Part shown: in pieces, positions 1-12,205 of the stretch
Numbering within the stretch: position 1 is the first letter of the stretch
Layout: each line of letters opens with the position of its first letter
NCBI RefSeq assembly: GCF_018390695.1
Contig: NZ_JAHBGF010000010.1
Coordinates: forward strand, 310,001-374,000
Direction: 5' to 3'
DNA length: 64,000 nucleotides
DNA from: Ancylobacter sonchi
GTDB taxonomy: Bacteria; Pseudomonadota; Alphaproteobacteria; Rhizobiales; Xanthobacteraceae
Made by a program: the position numbers and the translations under genes
The notes under the pieces: generated by a model
The model's input: the letters and a program-made list of their open reading frames with translations, nothing else
Database searches by the model: none
What the model was told of the DNA's origin: nothing

Positions 1-1
1 G

Positions 2-3544
<3,543 letters not shown>

Positions 3545-3662
3545 GCCGGGCGCACTGTCCGGGTCTCGTGCGCCGGCTCGCTGTGGCGGGCTCCGTCGCC
3601 GGAATGCCGTCGTGCCGAGCCGCGGGCGCTGACGAGCGGGCGGCTGGGCGAGCTTCCCCGTG

Positions 3663-3681
3663 GCCCGGCCATCGGCCGGGC
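3663..3681. terminator. GC hairpin after mfd
   Basis: Perfect 8-bp stem (GCCCGGCC / GGCCGGGC) with a 3-base loop. It lies between mfd and the convergent small gene. No T-tract follows, so a terminator role is an inference from placement. Confidence 0.4.
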
Positions 3682-3736
3682 ACCTCGGGGGAGGGTGGTT
3701 CTGCGGAATGCAGGGATAGGCGCGGAGCCGAGGGCA

Positions 3737-3761
3737 CGCCGAGAGAGGCGACCTCTCGGCG
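3737..3761. terminator. Second GC hairpin between convergent genes
   Basis: Perfect 9-bp inverted repeat (CGCCGAGAG / CTCTCGGCG) around a 7-base loop, 30 bases from the stop of the minus-strand gene. It could act on transcripts from either side. There is no T-tract. Confidence 0.4.
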
Positions 3762-3794
3762 CGTCAGGTAGGGCGGCCTCGGCGAGGCCGTCGA

Positions 3795-4115
3795 CTACGG
3801 ATTGGAATCGTAGGCGCCGTCGCTATCGGGCAGGTCGTCGGCATCCACGTCACTGCCGATGCCGACGCCGATGCCGCCGAGCTCGTTGCCGCCAGCCTGG
3901 TTCATATAGTCCATCGACTTGTCGGAACCCGGACGATCCGGCATCGGGCCGGGATCGAGATAGTTCGGGTTGTTCAGCGGCGGGATGACGATCTCCTCGC
4001 CCTGCGCGCCCGGCCGCGCCTGCGGATGCACGGTAATGGACTGCTGGGCACCCGCAGGCCCCACGGCAAGGGTCGCGGCGGCGAGGCCGGCAGCAAGAAA
4101 AGCGGCGTAACGCAT
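3795..4115 (-). CDS. Small exported hypothetical protein
   Basis: A 106-residue protein I do not recognise. The start at 4115 (MRYAAFLAAG) is preferred over an upstream in-frame codon because a CGGAG ribosome-binding site lies about 8 bases before it and a signal peptide follows directly (hydrophobic core, cleavage near VGPAGA-QQ). The mature part is short, Pro/Gly/Asp-rich and probably unstructured: a PPLNNPNYLDPGP segment, then an acidic tail with DVDADDLPDSDG. No catalytic motif is visible. It is a monocistronic gene convergent with mfd. Export to the periplasm is inferred from the signal peptide. Confidence 0.7.
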   Translation of the reverse strand: MRYAAFLAAGLAAATLAVGPAGAQQSITVHPQARPGAQGEEIVIPPLNNPNYLDPGPMPDRPGSDKSMDYMNQAGGNELGGIGVGIGSDVDADDLPDSDGAYDSNP

Positions 4116-4282
4116 GGTCGAACTCCGAAGGACAGCCAATCTCCAACACCGCCCGCCCCTAAGGAGCCGTTTCCGCCCGGCCTGTCCAGCGTCCGGGCGT
4201 CGCTAGGTTAAGGAAATCGGCTTGTGTGGCCCGCGCGCCCGATCCCATGCCCTGCCGCAACGGTACGACGGTAGGCGTTGCA

Positions 4283-6151
4283 TCAGCGTTTGCGCTCGCC
4301 CTGCCACCAGGTTTCCGCCAGCGTGCCGCGCAGCGACAGCGTCGCCGGCCGCTCGACATCGCGCCAGCGGGCGAGCCATTCGCCCGGCGTATAGAACAAA
4401 GGCAGCGAGAAGCGCGCCGAGATCAGCACCCGGTCGAGCGCGCGCACGGCGGTGACGAAATCCTCCCGCGAGCGGGCGGCGAGTAGCGCCTCGATCATCG
4501 CATCCGCTGCCGGGCTCCTCAGCCCCATGAAGTTGCGGGTGCCCGGCGTGTCGGCGGCGGCCGAGCCGAAATAGAACGCCTGCTCGTTGCCGGGCGACAG
4601 CGACTGGTCCCAGATATAGGGCACGATGTCGTAGTCATAGTTCATCTTGCGCGCCTCGAACTGGGCGCCGTCGACGAGGCGGATGCGCAGATCGATGCCG
4701 GCGCGCTTCAGCATGCGCTGCCAGGCCAGCGCGAGGCGTTCCTGGTCGTAGGTGCCGACCAGCACCTCGGGGGCGAGCGGGCGGGCATCGGCGGCGGCGA
4801 CCAGCCGGCCATTGCGCAGCACGTAGCCGGCGGCCTCGAAATGCTCCAGCGCCGTCTTGAGCCGGGTGCGATCGCGGCCGGAGCCGTCGGAGGAGGGCGG
4901 CTGCCAGCTGCCATCCATCACCTCCGGCGACACGGCGTCGGGATAGGGGGCGAGGAGGGCGCGCTCGGCTGCGTCGGCGGGGCGGCCGCGCGCGGAGAGC
5001 TCGGAGCCGTCGAAGAAGCTGCCGCAGCGCCGGTAGAGGCCGAAATAGAGATTGGCGTTCGCCCATTCGGCGTCGAACAATTCGATCATGCCGGCGCGCA
5101 GGCGGGGATCGTCGAAGGGCTTGCGGCGCATGTTGAAGATCAGCGCCGAATAGGGCTTGGGCACCCGGGTGGCGATGTCCTCGCGCAGGATGCGCCCGTC
5201 GCGCACCGCCGGAATGTCGTAGCCCGAGCTCCAGCGGCCGGGATCGGTCTCGAAGCGGACATCGGTGAGGCCGCGCTTGAACGCCTCGAACAGGCCGTTC
5301 ACGTCGCGATAATAGTCGTAGCGCAGCTCGGCGAAATTATAGAGGCCGCGATTGACCGGCAGCCCGTAGCCCCAATAGTCGGCGCGCCGCCGCAGCGTGA
5401 CGCTCTCGCCCGGACGTACCGAGGCGACCTCGTAGGGGCCGGAGCCGAGCGGGGCGGTGAAGCTGGTCTGCTCGAACGTCCCGGCATCGGTGGCGTGGCG
5501 GGCGAGGATCGGCATAAGGCCGAGGATCAGCGGCAGCTCGCGGTCGGCGCCGGCGAAGTCGAAGCGCACCGAGCGTTCGCCGGTGGCCTGCGCGCGGGCG
5601 ACCTTGCCGTAATAGCTGCGCAGATTGGGCCGGCCACGGGTCTTGAGGAGATCGAAAGAGAACAGCACGTCGTCGGCGGTCAGCGCGGTGCCGTCGGCGA
5701 ATCGGGCGCGCTCGTCGATCTCGAAGGCGACGAAGGAGCGGGCGTCGTCGGTGGCGATCGCGCGGGCGAGCAGGCCGTAGACGGTGAAGGCCTCGTCGGG
5801 CGAGCGCGCCATCAGGCTCTCGACGAGGTTCCAGCGCACGAAGGGGGCCGGCGAGCCGCGTACGATGAACGGATTGAGGCTGTCGAAGGCGCCGACCGCG
5901 CCCAGCACCAGTCGTCCGCCGCGCGGCGCCGACGGATTGACGCTGGTATAGTGAGAAAAATCAGCGGGATAGAGCGGATCGCCATGCATGGCGAGGCCGT
6001 GGCGGGGCAGGGCTTGGCCATCGGAGGCGGCGGCTGCCATCGTTTCGGCAAGTGCGGGAGCGATGATGCCCGGCAGGCAGGCCGCCAGCGCCGCGCCCTT
6101 TGCGGCCACGAGGCCGTTGCGCAGGACGGCGCGACGGGTGATATCGGTCAC
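4283..6151 (-). CDS. Extracellular solute-binding protein, family 5 (oligopeptide type), TAT-exported
   Basis: Periplasmic binding protein of the peptide/nickel family (DppA/OppA/YejA-like), 622 residues. The GTG start at 6151 is chosen because AAGGAAA lies about 7 bases upstream and a twin-arginine signal follows (TRRAVLRNG, residues 5-13, then a hydrophobic stretch ending APALA). The longer open frame upstream has no such features. Family features include DSLNPF near the N-terminus, RFADGTALTADDVLFS, GSGPYEV and a C-terminal TRNFMGLRS segment. Such proteins deliver peptides or similar solutes to an inner-membrane ABC importer. No permease or ATPase gene is adjacent, so the partner must be encoded elsewhere. 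TAT export of a binding protein is less usual but known for this YejA-like group. Divergent from the IalB-like gene. Confidence 0.88.
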   Translation of the reverse strand: MTDITRRAVLRNGLVAAKGAALAACLPGIIAPALAETMAAAASDGQALPRHGLAMHGDPLYPADFSHYTSVNPSAPRGGRLVLGAVGAFDSLNPFIVRGSPAPFVRWNLVESLMARSPDEAFTVYGLLARAIATDDARSFVAFEIDERARFADGTALTADDVLFSFDLLKTRGRPNLRSYYGKVARAQATGERSVRFDFAGADRELPLILGLMPILARHATDAGTFEQTSFTAPLGSGPYEVASVRPGESVTLRRRADYWGYGLPVNRGLYNFAELRYDYYRDVNGLFEAFKRGLTDVRFETDPGRWSSGYDIPAVRDGRILREDIATRVPKPYSALIFNMRRKPFDDPRLRAGMIELFDAEWANANLYFGLYRRCGSFFDGSELSARGRPADAAERALLAPYPDAVSPEVMDGSWQPPSSDGSGRDRTRLKTALEHFEAAGYVLRNGRLVAAADARPLAPEVLVGTYDQERLALAWQRMLKRAGIDLRIRLVDGAQFEARKMNYDYDIVPYIWDQSLSPGNEQAFYFGSAAADTPGTRNFMGLRSPAADAMIEALLAARSREDFVTAVRALDRVLISARFSLPLFYTPGEWLARWRDVERPATLSLRGTLAETWWQGERKR

Positions 6152-6348
6152 GCTTGCTGTTTCCTTGCGACGGATTCGGATGGATCGGTCGCGCCACTGA
6201 TAACAGAATGGACGCCGGCCGCGCCATGAGCCACTGTCTTGCCGCATTTGAACGGGAGACAGCCTCGTCTCCCTTAAGGCGCCAAGGCGTCCGTCGCCGT
6301 AGCCCAGCCGCCGTAGCTTCGCCGCGGTTCGCACGACAGGAACTTGAT

Positions 6349-7116
6349 ATGATCAGACGCTCGTTTTCCGCGCCGCAGTCGCGTCTGGCGCGAAAGTTCG
6401 CCGGAGCCGCCCTGCTGCTCGCCCTTGCCGGCACCGGCACGGCCATGGCCCAGACGGCGCAGAAGCCGGCGGCCAAGCCTGCCGCCCCGGCCGCCGCGCC
6501 CGCTCCGGCGCAGCAGCAGGGCCAGGCCGCCCCGCAGATCCCGGCGATCCCGATCCCGTGGGTGAAGCGCTGCGAGGACAATGCGCAGATCAACAAGAAG
6601 GTCTGCAACTACGAGCAGAGCATCATCACCGATACCGGGCAGTTCCTCGTCCGCTTCGGCATCTTCGAGGTGAAGGACGATCCGAAGAAGTTCTTCACCG
6701 TCTCCTTCCCGACCGGCGTGCTGCTGCGCCAGGGCTTCCGCGTGGCGCTGGCCAACGAGCAGCCGATCCTCGGCACCTACATCATGTGCGACGAGCGCAC
6801 CTGCCGTGGCGACCTGCAGGTCGACGACGAGTTCATCGCCCGCATGAAGAAGGCCCCGGGCCTGACCATCCAGGCCGCCAATGCGGTCGGCCGGCTGATC
6901 AACTACCCGATCGGCCTCGGCGACTTCGCCAAGGTCTATGACGGCGGCGACACCGACCCGAAGGTGTTCGAGGAGCAGGTCAAGAAGATCCAGGACCAGG
7001 TGAAGACCCGCCAGGACCAGCTGAAGGCGCAGGCCTCGGCGCAGGAAGAGAAGACCAAGCAGGGCTTGGAGAAGCTCGGCGCCGAGAAGCTGAAGGGCGC
7101 GCAGCCGGCCCAGTGA
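6349..7116 (+). CDS. Invasion-associated locus B (IalB) family protein
   Basis: A 255-residue exported protein. ATG at 6349 follows ACAGGAACTTGAT and begins a clear signal peptide (FAGAALLLALAGTGTAMA-Q). An Ala/Pro/Gln-rich linker (about residues 37-65) precedes the IalB domain, recognised by WVKRCEDN, a pattern of Cys residues (RCED, VCNY, YIMCDERTC) and the FPTGVLLRQGFRV segment. The last 50 residues are a charged, Gln/Lys-rich probable coiled coil (EEQVKKIQDQVKTRQDQLKA). IalB was named in Bartonella for erythrocyte invasion, but members are widespread in non-pathogenic Rhizobiales and their biochemical role is unknown. A strong terminator follows. Confidence 0.88.
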   Translation: MIRRSFSAPQSRLARKFAGAALLLALAGTGTAMAQTAQKPAAKPAAPAAAPAPAQQQGQAAPQIPAIPIPWVKRCEDNAQINKKVCNYEQSIITDTGQFLVRFGIFEVKDDPKKFFTVSFPTGVLLRQGFRVALANEQPILGTYIMCDERTCRGDLQVDDEFIARMKKAPGLTIQAANAVGRLINYPIGLGDFAKVYDGGDTDPKVFEEQVKKIQDQVKTRQDQLKAQASAQEEKTKQGLEKLGAEKLKGAQPAQ

Positions 7117-7151
7117 GGCCGGCTCTCCCCTCGGGAGACGCGATACGCATG

Positions 7152-7187
7152 AAAATGCCCGGCCTCTCGCGAGCGCCGGGCATTTTT
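7152..7187. terminator. Bidirectional rho-independent terminator
   Basis: AAAATGCCCGGC and GCCGGGCATTTTT form a perfect 12-bp stem with an A-run on one side and a T-run on the other. This is a textbook bidirectional terminator between the IalB-like gene and convergent hspQ. Confidence 0.93.
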
Positions 7188-7240
7188 CATTTCCGAGGGT
7201 GGGCAGAAGACGGAAGCAGAAGGTCCCGGCGGAGACGGCG

Positions 7241-7576
7241 CTACTGCAGCCGGTCGCTCTTCACCCGCCAGCCGCCATCGCCATCGGCAGCGAGCATCTC
7301 CTCGACCTGCGGATGGCGCACCGGCTCGCCGGAGGTGTCCGGCTCGAGATTCTGCTCGGAGACATAGGCGACATATTCGGTGTCGGCGTTCTCGGCCAGC
7401 AGGTGGTAGAAGGGCTGGTCCTTGGACGGGCGCATATGCTCGGGGATCGATTCCCACCACTCGTCGGTGTTGGCGAATTCCGGGTCCACATCGAACACCA
7501 CGCCGCGAAACGGGAAATGGCGGTGGCGGACCACCTGGCCAATCCGGTATTTGGCGATGCGTTCCTTCATATCCAT
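7241..7576 (-). CDS. hspQ: Heat shock protein HspQ (hemimethylated-DNA-binding YccV-like domain)
   Basis: A 111-residue protein of the HspQ/YccV family. HspQ in enterobacteria is a Lon-protease specificity factor and was first described as binding hemimethylated DNA and affecting DnaA stability. The domain is evident from YRIGQVVRHRHFPFRGVVFDVDPEF, followed by PSKDQPFYHLLAEN and YVAYVSEQNL, covering nearly the whole protein. The start at 7576 (MDMKERIAKYR) has GGAAAGG about 8 bases upstream. An in-frame ATG two codons later is the only close alternative. It is a single gene facing the IalB-like gene across a shared terminator. In alphaproteobacteria HspQ function is inferred from the family. 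Confidence 0.93.
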   Translation of the reverse strand: MDMKERIAKYRIGQVVRHRHFPFRGVVFDVDPEFANTDEWWESIPEHMRPSKDQPFYHLLAENADTEYVAYVSEQNLEPDTSGEPVRHPQVEEMLAADGDGGWRVKSDRLQ

Positions 7577-7759
7577 AGTGTTCGCCTTTCCGCGCGGGTG
7601 AGCCCTAAGCGCCGGGTGCGATGATGTCAACTTTAGCAGTACTCACGCTTTGGATGAGGATGCTACCTTAGACCTAGTTACGCCCCCGACAGGCAAGCAA
7701 CCCGCGTGCCGAGCGTGGCCGCGATTGACCGCGCCGTGGCGAGCCGATAGCCAACGGGC

Positions 7760-8716
7760 ATGGCCGACGTCCTCGCACTTGCGCTTCCCTTCTTCGGTGT
7801 GATCTTCCTCGGCCTCGGCTGCGGCAAGATCGCGCGCATCCCGGAGAGCGGGCTCGCCTGGCTGAGCTTCTTCATCATCTATGTCGCCCTGCCGGCGCTG
7901 TTCTATTCGCTGGTGGCCCGCACGCCGTTCCACGAACTGGCCAATGGCCGCTTCATCCTGGTGACGACGCTGTGCTCGGCGAGTTGCTTCGCATTGTCGC
8001 TGGGCGTCGGCCTGTGGCTGCGCCGCAACCTGCCGGAGGCGACGATCGCGGCGGTGGTCGGCTCCTATTCCAATGTCGGCTATATGGGCCCCGGCCTGAC
8101 GCTCGGCGCGCTGGGCGCGGCAGCCTCGGTGCCCACCGCGCTGATCTTCGTGTTCGACAGCCTGCTGTTCTTCACCGTGGTGCCGCTGTTGATGGCGCTG
8201 GGCGGGCGCGACAAGCGCTCGCTGCCCGCCACGCTCTGGTATGTGGTGCGGCGGGTGGCGACGCATCCGTTCAACGTCGCCACCTTTCTCGGCGTGCTCT
8301 CCGCCGCCATCGAGTTCCACCCGCCGGCGGCGATCGACCGCATGCTGGAATTCCTGAAGAACGCGGCGGCGCCCTGCGCGCTGTTCACCCTCGGCGTCTC
8401 GGTGGCGCTGCGACCGATGGGCAAGATCTCCGGCGAGGTGCCGTTCCTCATCGCCATCAAGCTGCTGCTCCACCCGGTGCTGGTATTCACCGTGCTGATG
8501 CTGGTGGGCGGCTTCTCGCCGGTCTGGGTGGCGACGGCGGTGCTGATGGCCGGGCTGCCGCCGGCGCTCAATGCCTTCATCATGGCCAAGCAGTACGAGA
8601 CCTATGTCGAAGGCGCCTCCGGCGGGGTGCTGATCGGTACCGTAGTCTCGGTGGCGACCGTCACCGCGCTGCTCTATGCCGTGCAGCATGACATGCTGCC
8701 GCACAGCCTGAACTGA
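7760..8716 (+). CDS. AEC (auxin efflux carrier) family transporter
   Basis: A 318-residue integral membrane protein with about ten hydrophobic segments. The N-terminus LALPFFGVIFLGLGCGKIA and the VGSYSNVGYMGPGL motif in the first half are typical of AEC/MdcF-type permeases, as is the second-half GLPPALNAFIMAKQY motif. These secondary carriers move carboxylates such as malonate, malate or auxin-like anions; the substrate cannot be read from the sequence. The ribosome-binding site before ATG 7760 is weak. It is convergent with the UbiH-like gene, with only 12 bases between stops. Confidence 0.88.
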   Translation: MADVLALALPFFGVIFLGLGCGKIARIPESGLAWLSFFIIYVALPALFYSLVARTPFHELANGRFILVTTLCSASCFALSLGVGLWLRRNLPEATIAAVVGSYSNVGYMGPGLTLGALGAAASVPTALIFVFDSLLFFTVVPLLMALGGRDKRSLPATLWYVVRRVATHPFNVATFLGVLSAAIEFHPPAAIDRMLEFLKNAAAPCALFTLGVSVALRPMGKISGEVPFLIAIKLLLHPVLVFTVLMLVGGFSPVWVATAVLMAGLPPALNAFIMAKQYETYVEGASGGVLIGTVVSVATVTALLYAVQHDMLPHSLN

Positions 8717-8728
8717 CAGATCAGACAG

Positions 8729-10009
8729 TTAGGCGACGTTATTCGCGTCGGATGCGAGCTCTGCGGCCGGCGCCCGCATCAGACGCGGCACGTCGCGGCC
8801 GGGGCCGACGCCCTCGCGCATGGCGAGGCGGCGCAGCGTCGCCGAGCGGCCGAGCGCCCACAGGCCGAGCCCGCGCGCGCCCTGAATGGGCAGTAGCCCG
8901 GTCAGCAGCGAGCGGTTGAACAGGTCGACGGCGAGGCTGCGGCTGCCGACATCCGTGCGGCGGCGGCGCTCATAGGCGTCGGCGATGTCGCTGCCGGCCG
9001 GGTCGCGACCGGCGCGGCGGGCGTCGCCGGCGAGCTCGGCGAGGGTGGCGGCGTCGCGAATGCCGAGATTGAGCCCCTGCGCGCCGATGGGCGGCAGGAT
9101 GTGCGCCGCCTCGCCCATGAGGAAGATCCGGCCGGCGGCGAAGCGCTCGGCGGTGCCGGCGACCAGCGGGAAGGCGCCGCGTGGGCCGTCGAGCCGCATC
9201 TTGCCGAGCAGCGAGTGGGCGCGACGCTCCATCTCGCGGGAGAAGGCGGCGTCGTCCAGCGCCGACAGCGCCTCGGCATCCTTCGGGGAGACGACGCAGA
9301 CGATGCTGGCGCGGTTGCCCGGCAGCGGCACCAGGGTGAACGGCCCGGTCGGGGTGTGGAACTCGGTGGAGACGTCGCGATGCGGCCGGTCGTGCGACAG
9401 CGTCGCGGTCACCGCGACCTGCGGGTAATCGCGGATGTGCAGGCCGACGCCGGCGGCGGCACGGCAGGGCGAGTTCCGCCCGTCGGCGGCGGCGACCAGC
9501 GCGGCGGCGAGGGTGCGGCCGTCATCGAGGACGAGGCGGGCGGCGTCCGCCTCGTCGGTGACCGTGACGACGCTGGCCTCGACGCGGGTGATTCGCGGCG
9601 CGGCGGCGATGGTGGCCTCCAGCGCCTGCAGCAGCGCCTCGTTCTCGACGTTCCAGGCGAAAGCGGGCAGGCCGAGTTCTCCGGCCTCGAAGCTCACCTC
9701 CGGGGCGCGCCACAGCCGGCCGGTGTCGTCGACGAGGCGCATGACCCGCAGCGGCGAGACCTTCTGCGACGCCCCGCGCCCCTGGAGGCGCGGCCACACG
9801 CCGAGCGCCTCGAGCGCATGCACTGAGCCGTCCATCAGCGCGGTGGCGCGGGCGTCGCGCCGGCGCGGCGGGCCGACCAGCGTCACGGCGAAGCCCTCGG
9901 CGGCGAAGGCGAGGGCGGCGATCATTCCGGCCGCGCCGGCGCCGACCACGGCCACGTCGATGGCGGCCAGCGCGGGGCTTGGCGACGCGGAAGCGGGGTG
10001 CGGCTCCAT
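8729..10009 (-). CDS. UbiH/UbiF-family FAD-dependent hydroxylase
   Basis: A 426-residue class A flavoprotein monooxygenase. The Rossmann motif VVGAGAAGM is at residues 21-29. The second FAD motif occurs as MGEAAH (usual form GDAAH), followed by PPIGAQGLNLGIRDA, diagnostic of the UbiH/UbiF/VisC group. These enzymes hydroxylate the ubiquinone ring. Since several homologues act at different positions, the exact step is not assigned. Start: ATG 10009 is preferred because GGAGG sits 5 bases upstream; the in-frame ATG at 10021 has no ribosome-binding site. Divergent from pcs. The Glu for Asp change in the GD motif is conservative and tolerated in some relatives. Confidence 0.88.
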   Translation of the reverse strand: MEPHPASASPSPALAAIDVAVVGAGAAGMIAALAFAAEGFAVTLVGPPRRRDARATALMDGSVHALEALGVWPRLQGRGASQKVSPLRVMRLVDDTGRLWRAPEVSFEAGELGLPAFAWNVENEALLQALEATIAAAPRITRVEASVVTVTDEADAARLVLDDGRTLAAALVAAADGRNSPCRAAAGVGLHIRDYPQVAVTATLSHDRPHRDVSTEFHTPTGPFTLVPLPGNRASIVCVVSPKDAEALSALDDAAFSREMERRAHSLLGKMRLDGPRGAFPLVAGTAERFAAGRIFLMGEAAHILPPIGAQGLNLGIRDAATLAELAGDARRAGRDPAGSDIADAYERRRRTDVGSRSLAVDLFNRSLLTGLLPIQGARGLGLWALGRSATLRRLAMREGVGPGRDVPRLMRAPAAELASDANNVA

Positions 10010-10176
10010 GGGGGCCTCCATCTTGTGTTGTGCGGGGCTACAAGGCCGGGCATGAGTGTGGGATAAGCGAGGGCAACGCGGTCTGTCCATGCGGATCGCT
10101 ACGGGCGTGATATATGCGCGACGTCGACGATGAAGAAGCCGGCCGGTCTCGCGTCGCGGCCTTGGGAGAGAAACCA

Positions 10177-10902
10177 GTGGCGGTATCCGTCAAACCGTTC
10201 GCGGAAAAGCCGACGCGTCAGCAGACGCTGGCCTTCGCCGTCCATGTGTTCACCGCCACCGGCGCGGTGCTCGGCCTGCTGGCGCTGATCGCCGCGGTCG
10301 AGGGCAACTGGGCGCTGATGTTCGCCTGGCTCGGGGCGGCGCTGTTCGTCGACGGCATCGACGGCTCGATGGCCCGCAAGGTGCGGGTGGTGGAAGTGCT
10401 GCCGCGCTGGTCGGGCGAGACGCTCGACCTCGTGGTCGACTACCTCACCTATGTGCTGGTGCCGGCCTTTGCGGTGGCGACCGGCGGGCTGATGCCGGCC
10501 TGGCTGGCGGTGCCGGCCAGCGCGGCGATCCTGCTCACCAGCGCGCTGTATTTCGCCGACACCAACATGAAGACCGAGGACAAGTATTTCCAGGGCTTCC
10601 CGGCGGTGTGGAACCTCGTGGTGTTCTACTTCTTCCTGTTGCCGATGAACGGCTATGTGGTGGCGGCGATCATCGCCTTCCTCGCGGCGGGGACCTTCCT
10701 GCCGATCAAGTTCGTGCACCCGTTCCGGGTGGTGCGCGCGCGGCTGCTGACCATCGGGCTGCTGGCGCTCTGGGCGGTGCTGGCGGTGACGGCGGTGGTG
10801 GAGAAGCTCGCCCCGCCGATCTGGGTCGATGTCGGCCTGTGCCTCGTCGCCCTGTATTTCCTGCTGTTCGGGCTGGTGCCCTCGCGGCGCCGCTCGGCCT
10901 GA
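10177..10902 (+). CDS. pcs: Phosphatidylcholine synthase
   Basis: Pcs condenses CDP-diacylglycerol with choline to give phosphatidylcholine and CMP in the inner membrane. The modified CDP-alcohol phosphotransferase motif DG-x2-AR-x12-G-x3-D-x3-D is intact (D62, G63, A66, R67, G80, D84, D88); the x12 spacing separates Pcs from other family members. About eight hydrophobic segments follow. The start is placed at GTG 10177, because GGGAG lies 8 bases upstream and the resulting 241 residues match rhizobial Pcs length. An ATG at 10114 would add 21 hydrophilic residues with no ribosome-binding site. The pathway needs host or environmental choline. Confidence 0.95.
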   Translation: MAVSVKPFAEKPTRQQTLAFAVHVFTATGAVLGLLALIAAVEGNWALMFAWLGAALFVDGIDGSMARKVRVVEVLPRWSGETLDLVVDYLTYVLVPAFAVATGGLMPAWLAVPASAAILLTSALYFADTNMKTEDKYFQGFPAVWNLVVFYFFLLPMNGYVVAAIIAFLAAGTFLPIKFVHPFRVVRARLLTIGLLALWAVLAVTAVVEKLAPPIWVDVGLCLVALYFLLFGLVPSRRRSA

Positions 10903-10940
10903 GCGCCGGTCTTCCCCATCCCTGTTTCGGAGTGCGTTCC

Positions 10941-11918
10941 ATGGTCCTGGCAGTGCGCGTGCATGAGGTCGGCGGTCCCGAGGTGCTGAAGCTCGAGGAG
11001 ATCGAGCTCAAGGCGCCGGGGCCGGGCGAAGTGCGGGTGCGGCACACCGCCATCGGGCTGAACTTCATCGACACCTATTTCCGCACCGGCCTCTATCCGG
11101 CGGCGGGCGGGCTGCCCTTCATCCCCGGCAACGAGGCAGCGGGGGTGATCGAGGCGGTGGGCGAGGGCGTCACCGGCTTCAAGCGCGGCGACCGCGTCGC
11201 CTATGGCACCGCCTTTGGCGCCTATTGCACCGAGCGGGTGATGCCGACCACGACGCTGGTGAAGCTGCCCGACGGCATCGCCGACGAGACCGCCGCCGCC
11301 ATGATGCTGAAGGGCATGACCGCCCGCTATCTGCTGCGCCAGACCTACCCGGTGAAGGCCGGCGACGTGGTGCTGGTGCAGGCGGCCGCCGGCGGCGTCG
11401 GGCAGATCCTCTGCCAGTGGGCGAACCATCTCGGCGCCACGGTGATCGGCACCGCCGGCTCGCCGGAGAAATGCGCCGTCGCGCGCGAGGCCGGCGCCGC
11501 CTACGCCATCGACTACTCCAAGGAGGATTTCGCGGCGCGGGTGAAGGAGATCACCGAGGGCGCGCTGTGCGACGTGGTCTATGACGGCGTCGGCCAGGCG
11601 ACCTATCCCGCCTCGCTGGACTGCCTGCGGCCGCGCGGCATGTGGGTGAGCTTCGGCAACGCGTCCGGCGCCATCCAGAACTTCTCGCTGCTGCTACTGT
11701 CGCAGAAGGGCTCGCTCTATGCGACGCGCCCGACGCTGTTCACCCATGTGGCGACCCGCGAGGCGCTGGACGCCAATGCCGCCGACCTGTTCGACGTGGT
11801 GTCGAAGGGGGCGGTGAAGATCCCGGTGAACCAGCGCTACCGGCTCGCCGACGCCGCCGAGGCGCATCGCGAGCTGGAAGGGCGCAAGACCACCGGCTCA
11901 AGCGTGCTGATTCCCTGA
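10941..11918 (+). CDS. NADPH:quinone oxidoreductase, zinc-independent MDR family
   Basis: A 325-residue medium-chain dehydrogenase/reductase of the Qor type. GroES-like N-terminal part with GLNFIDTYFRTGLYP (residues 39-53, the hallmark of quinone oxidoreductases), nucleotide-binding motif AAAGGVG (148-154) and C-terminal LEGRKTTGSSVLIP. Zinc-ligand cysteines are absent, as expected. It catalyses NADPH-dependent one-electron reduction of quinones in the cytosol. ATG 10941 follows CGGAGTGCGTTCC. It lies 38 bases after pcs and may be cotranscribed, without an obvious functional link. Confidence 0.93.
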   Translation: MVLAVRVHEVGGPEVLKLEEIELKAPGPGEVRVRHTAIGLNFIDTYFRTGLYPAAGGLPFIPGNEAAGVIEAVGEGVTGFKRGDRVAYGTAFGAYCTERVMPTTTLVKLPDGIADETAAAMMLKGMTARYLLRQTYPVKAGDVVLVQAAAGGVGQILCQWANHLGATVIGTAGSPEKCAVAREAGAAYAIDYSKEDFAARVKEITEGALCDVVYDGVGQATYPASLDCLRPRGMWVSFGNASGAIQNFSLLLLSQKGSLYATRPTLFTHVATREALDANAADLFDVVSKGAVKIPVNQRYRLADAAEAHRELEGRKTTGSSVLIP

Positions 11919-12205
11919 GGCATTGTCCGATCGGCATCGAGGGAGCGTTCGTCGGCCGGCGATGGCCGACCGATGCCTGTTGGCTGATGCGGCGCCGGGA
12001 AGATACGAAATTGCCGTGAATTGCATCAAGTCGGCGGGGCGCCCGGCCAGACTTTGGGCTTGCCCCGCCTAACCGGCATGCGATGCTTGTTTAAAGTGCA
12101 TCTGTCGTGGAATCCGGATGAGACATCGCTGCCCGCTCCGACCGGTTCCGACAGCAAGGCTTGTGCGCACGCCACTGGAGCGTGCCTGCCTCTGGAGGGC
12201 GCGCC

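Noticed and set aside
12021..12205. Purine-type riboswitch upstream of the BMP transporter operon
   Set aside because: The leader has no recognisable aptamer core or paired structure with the expected conserved loops.
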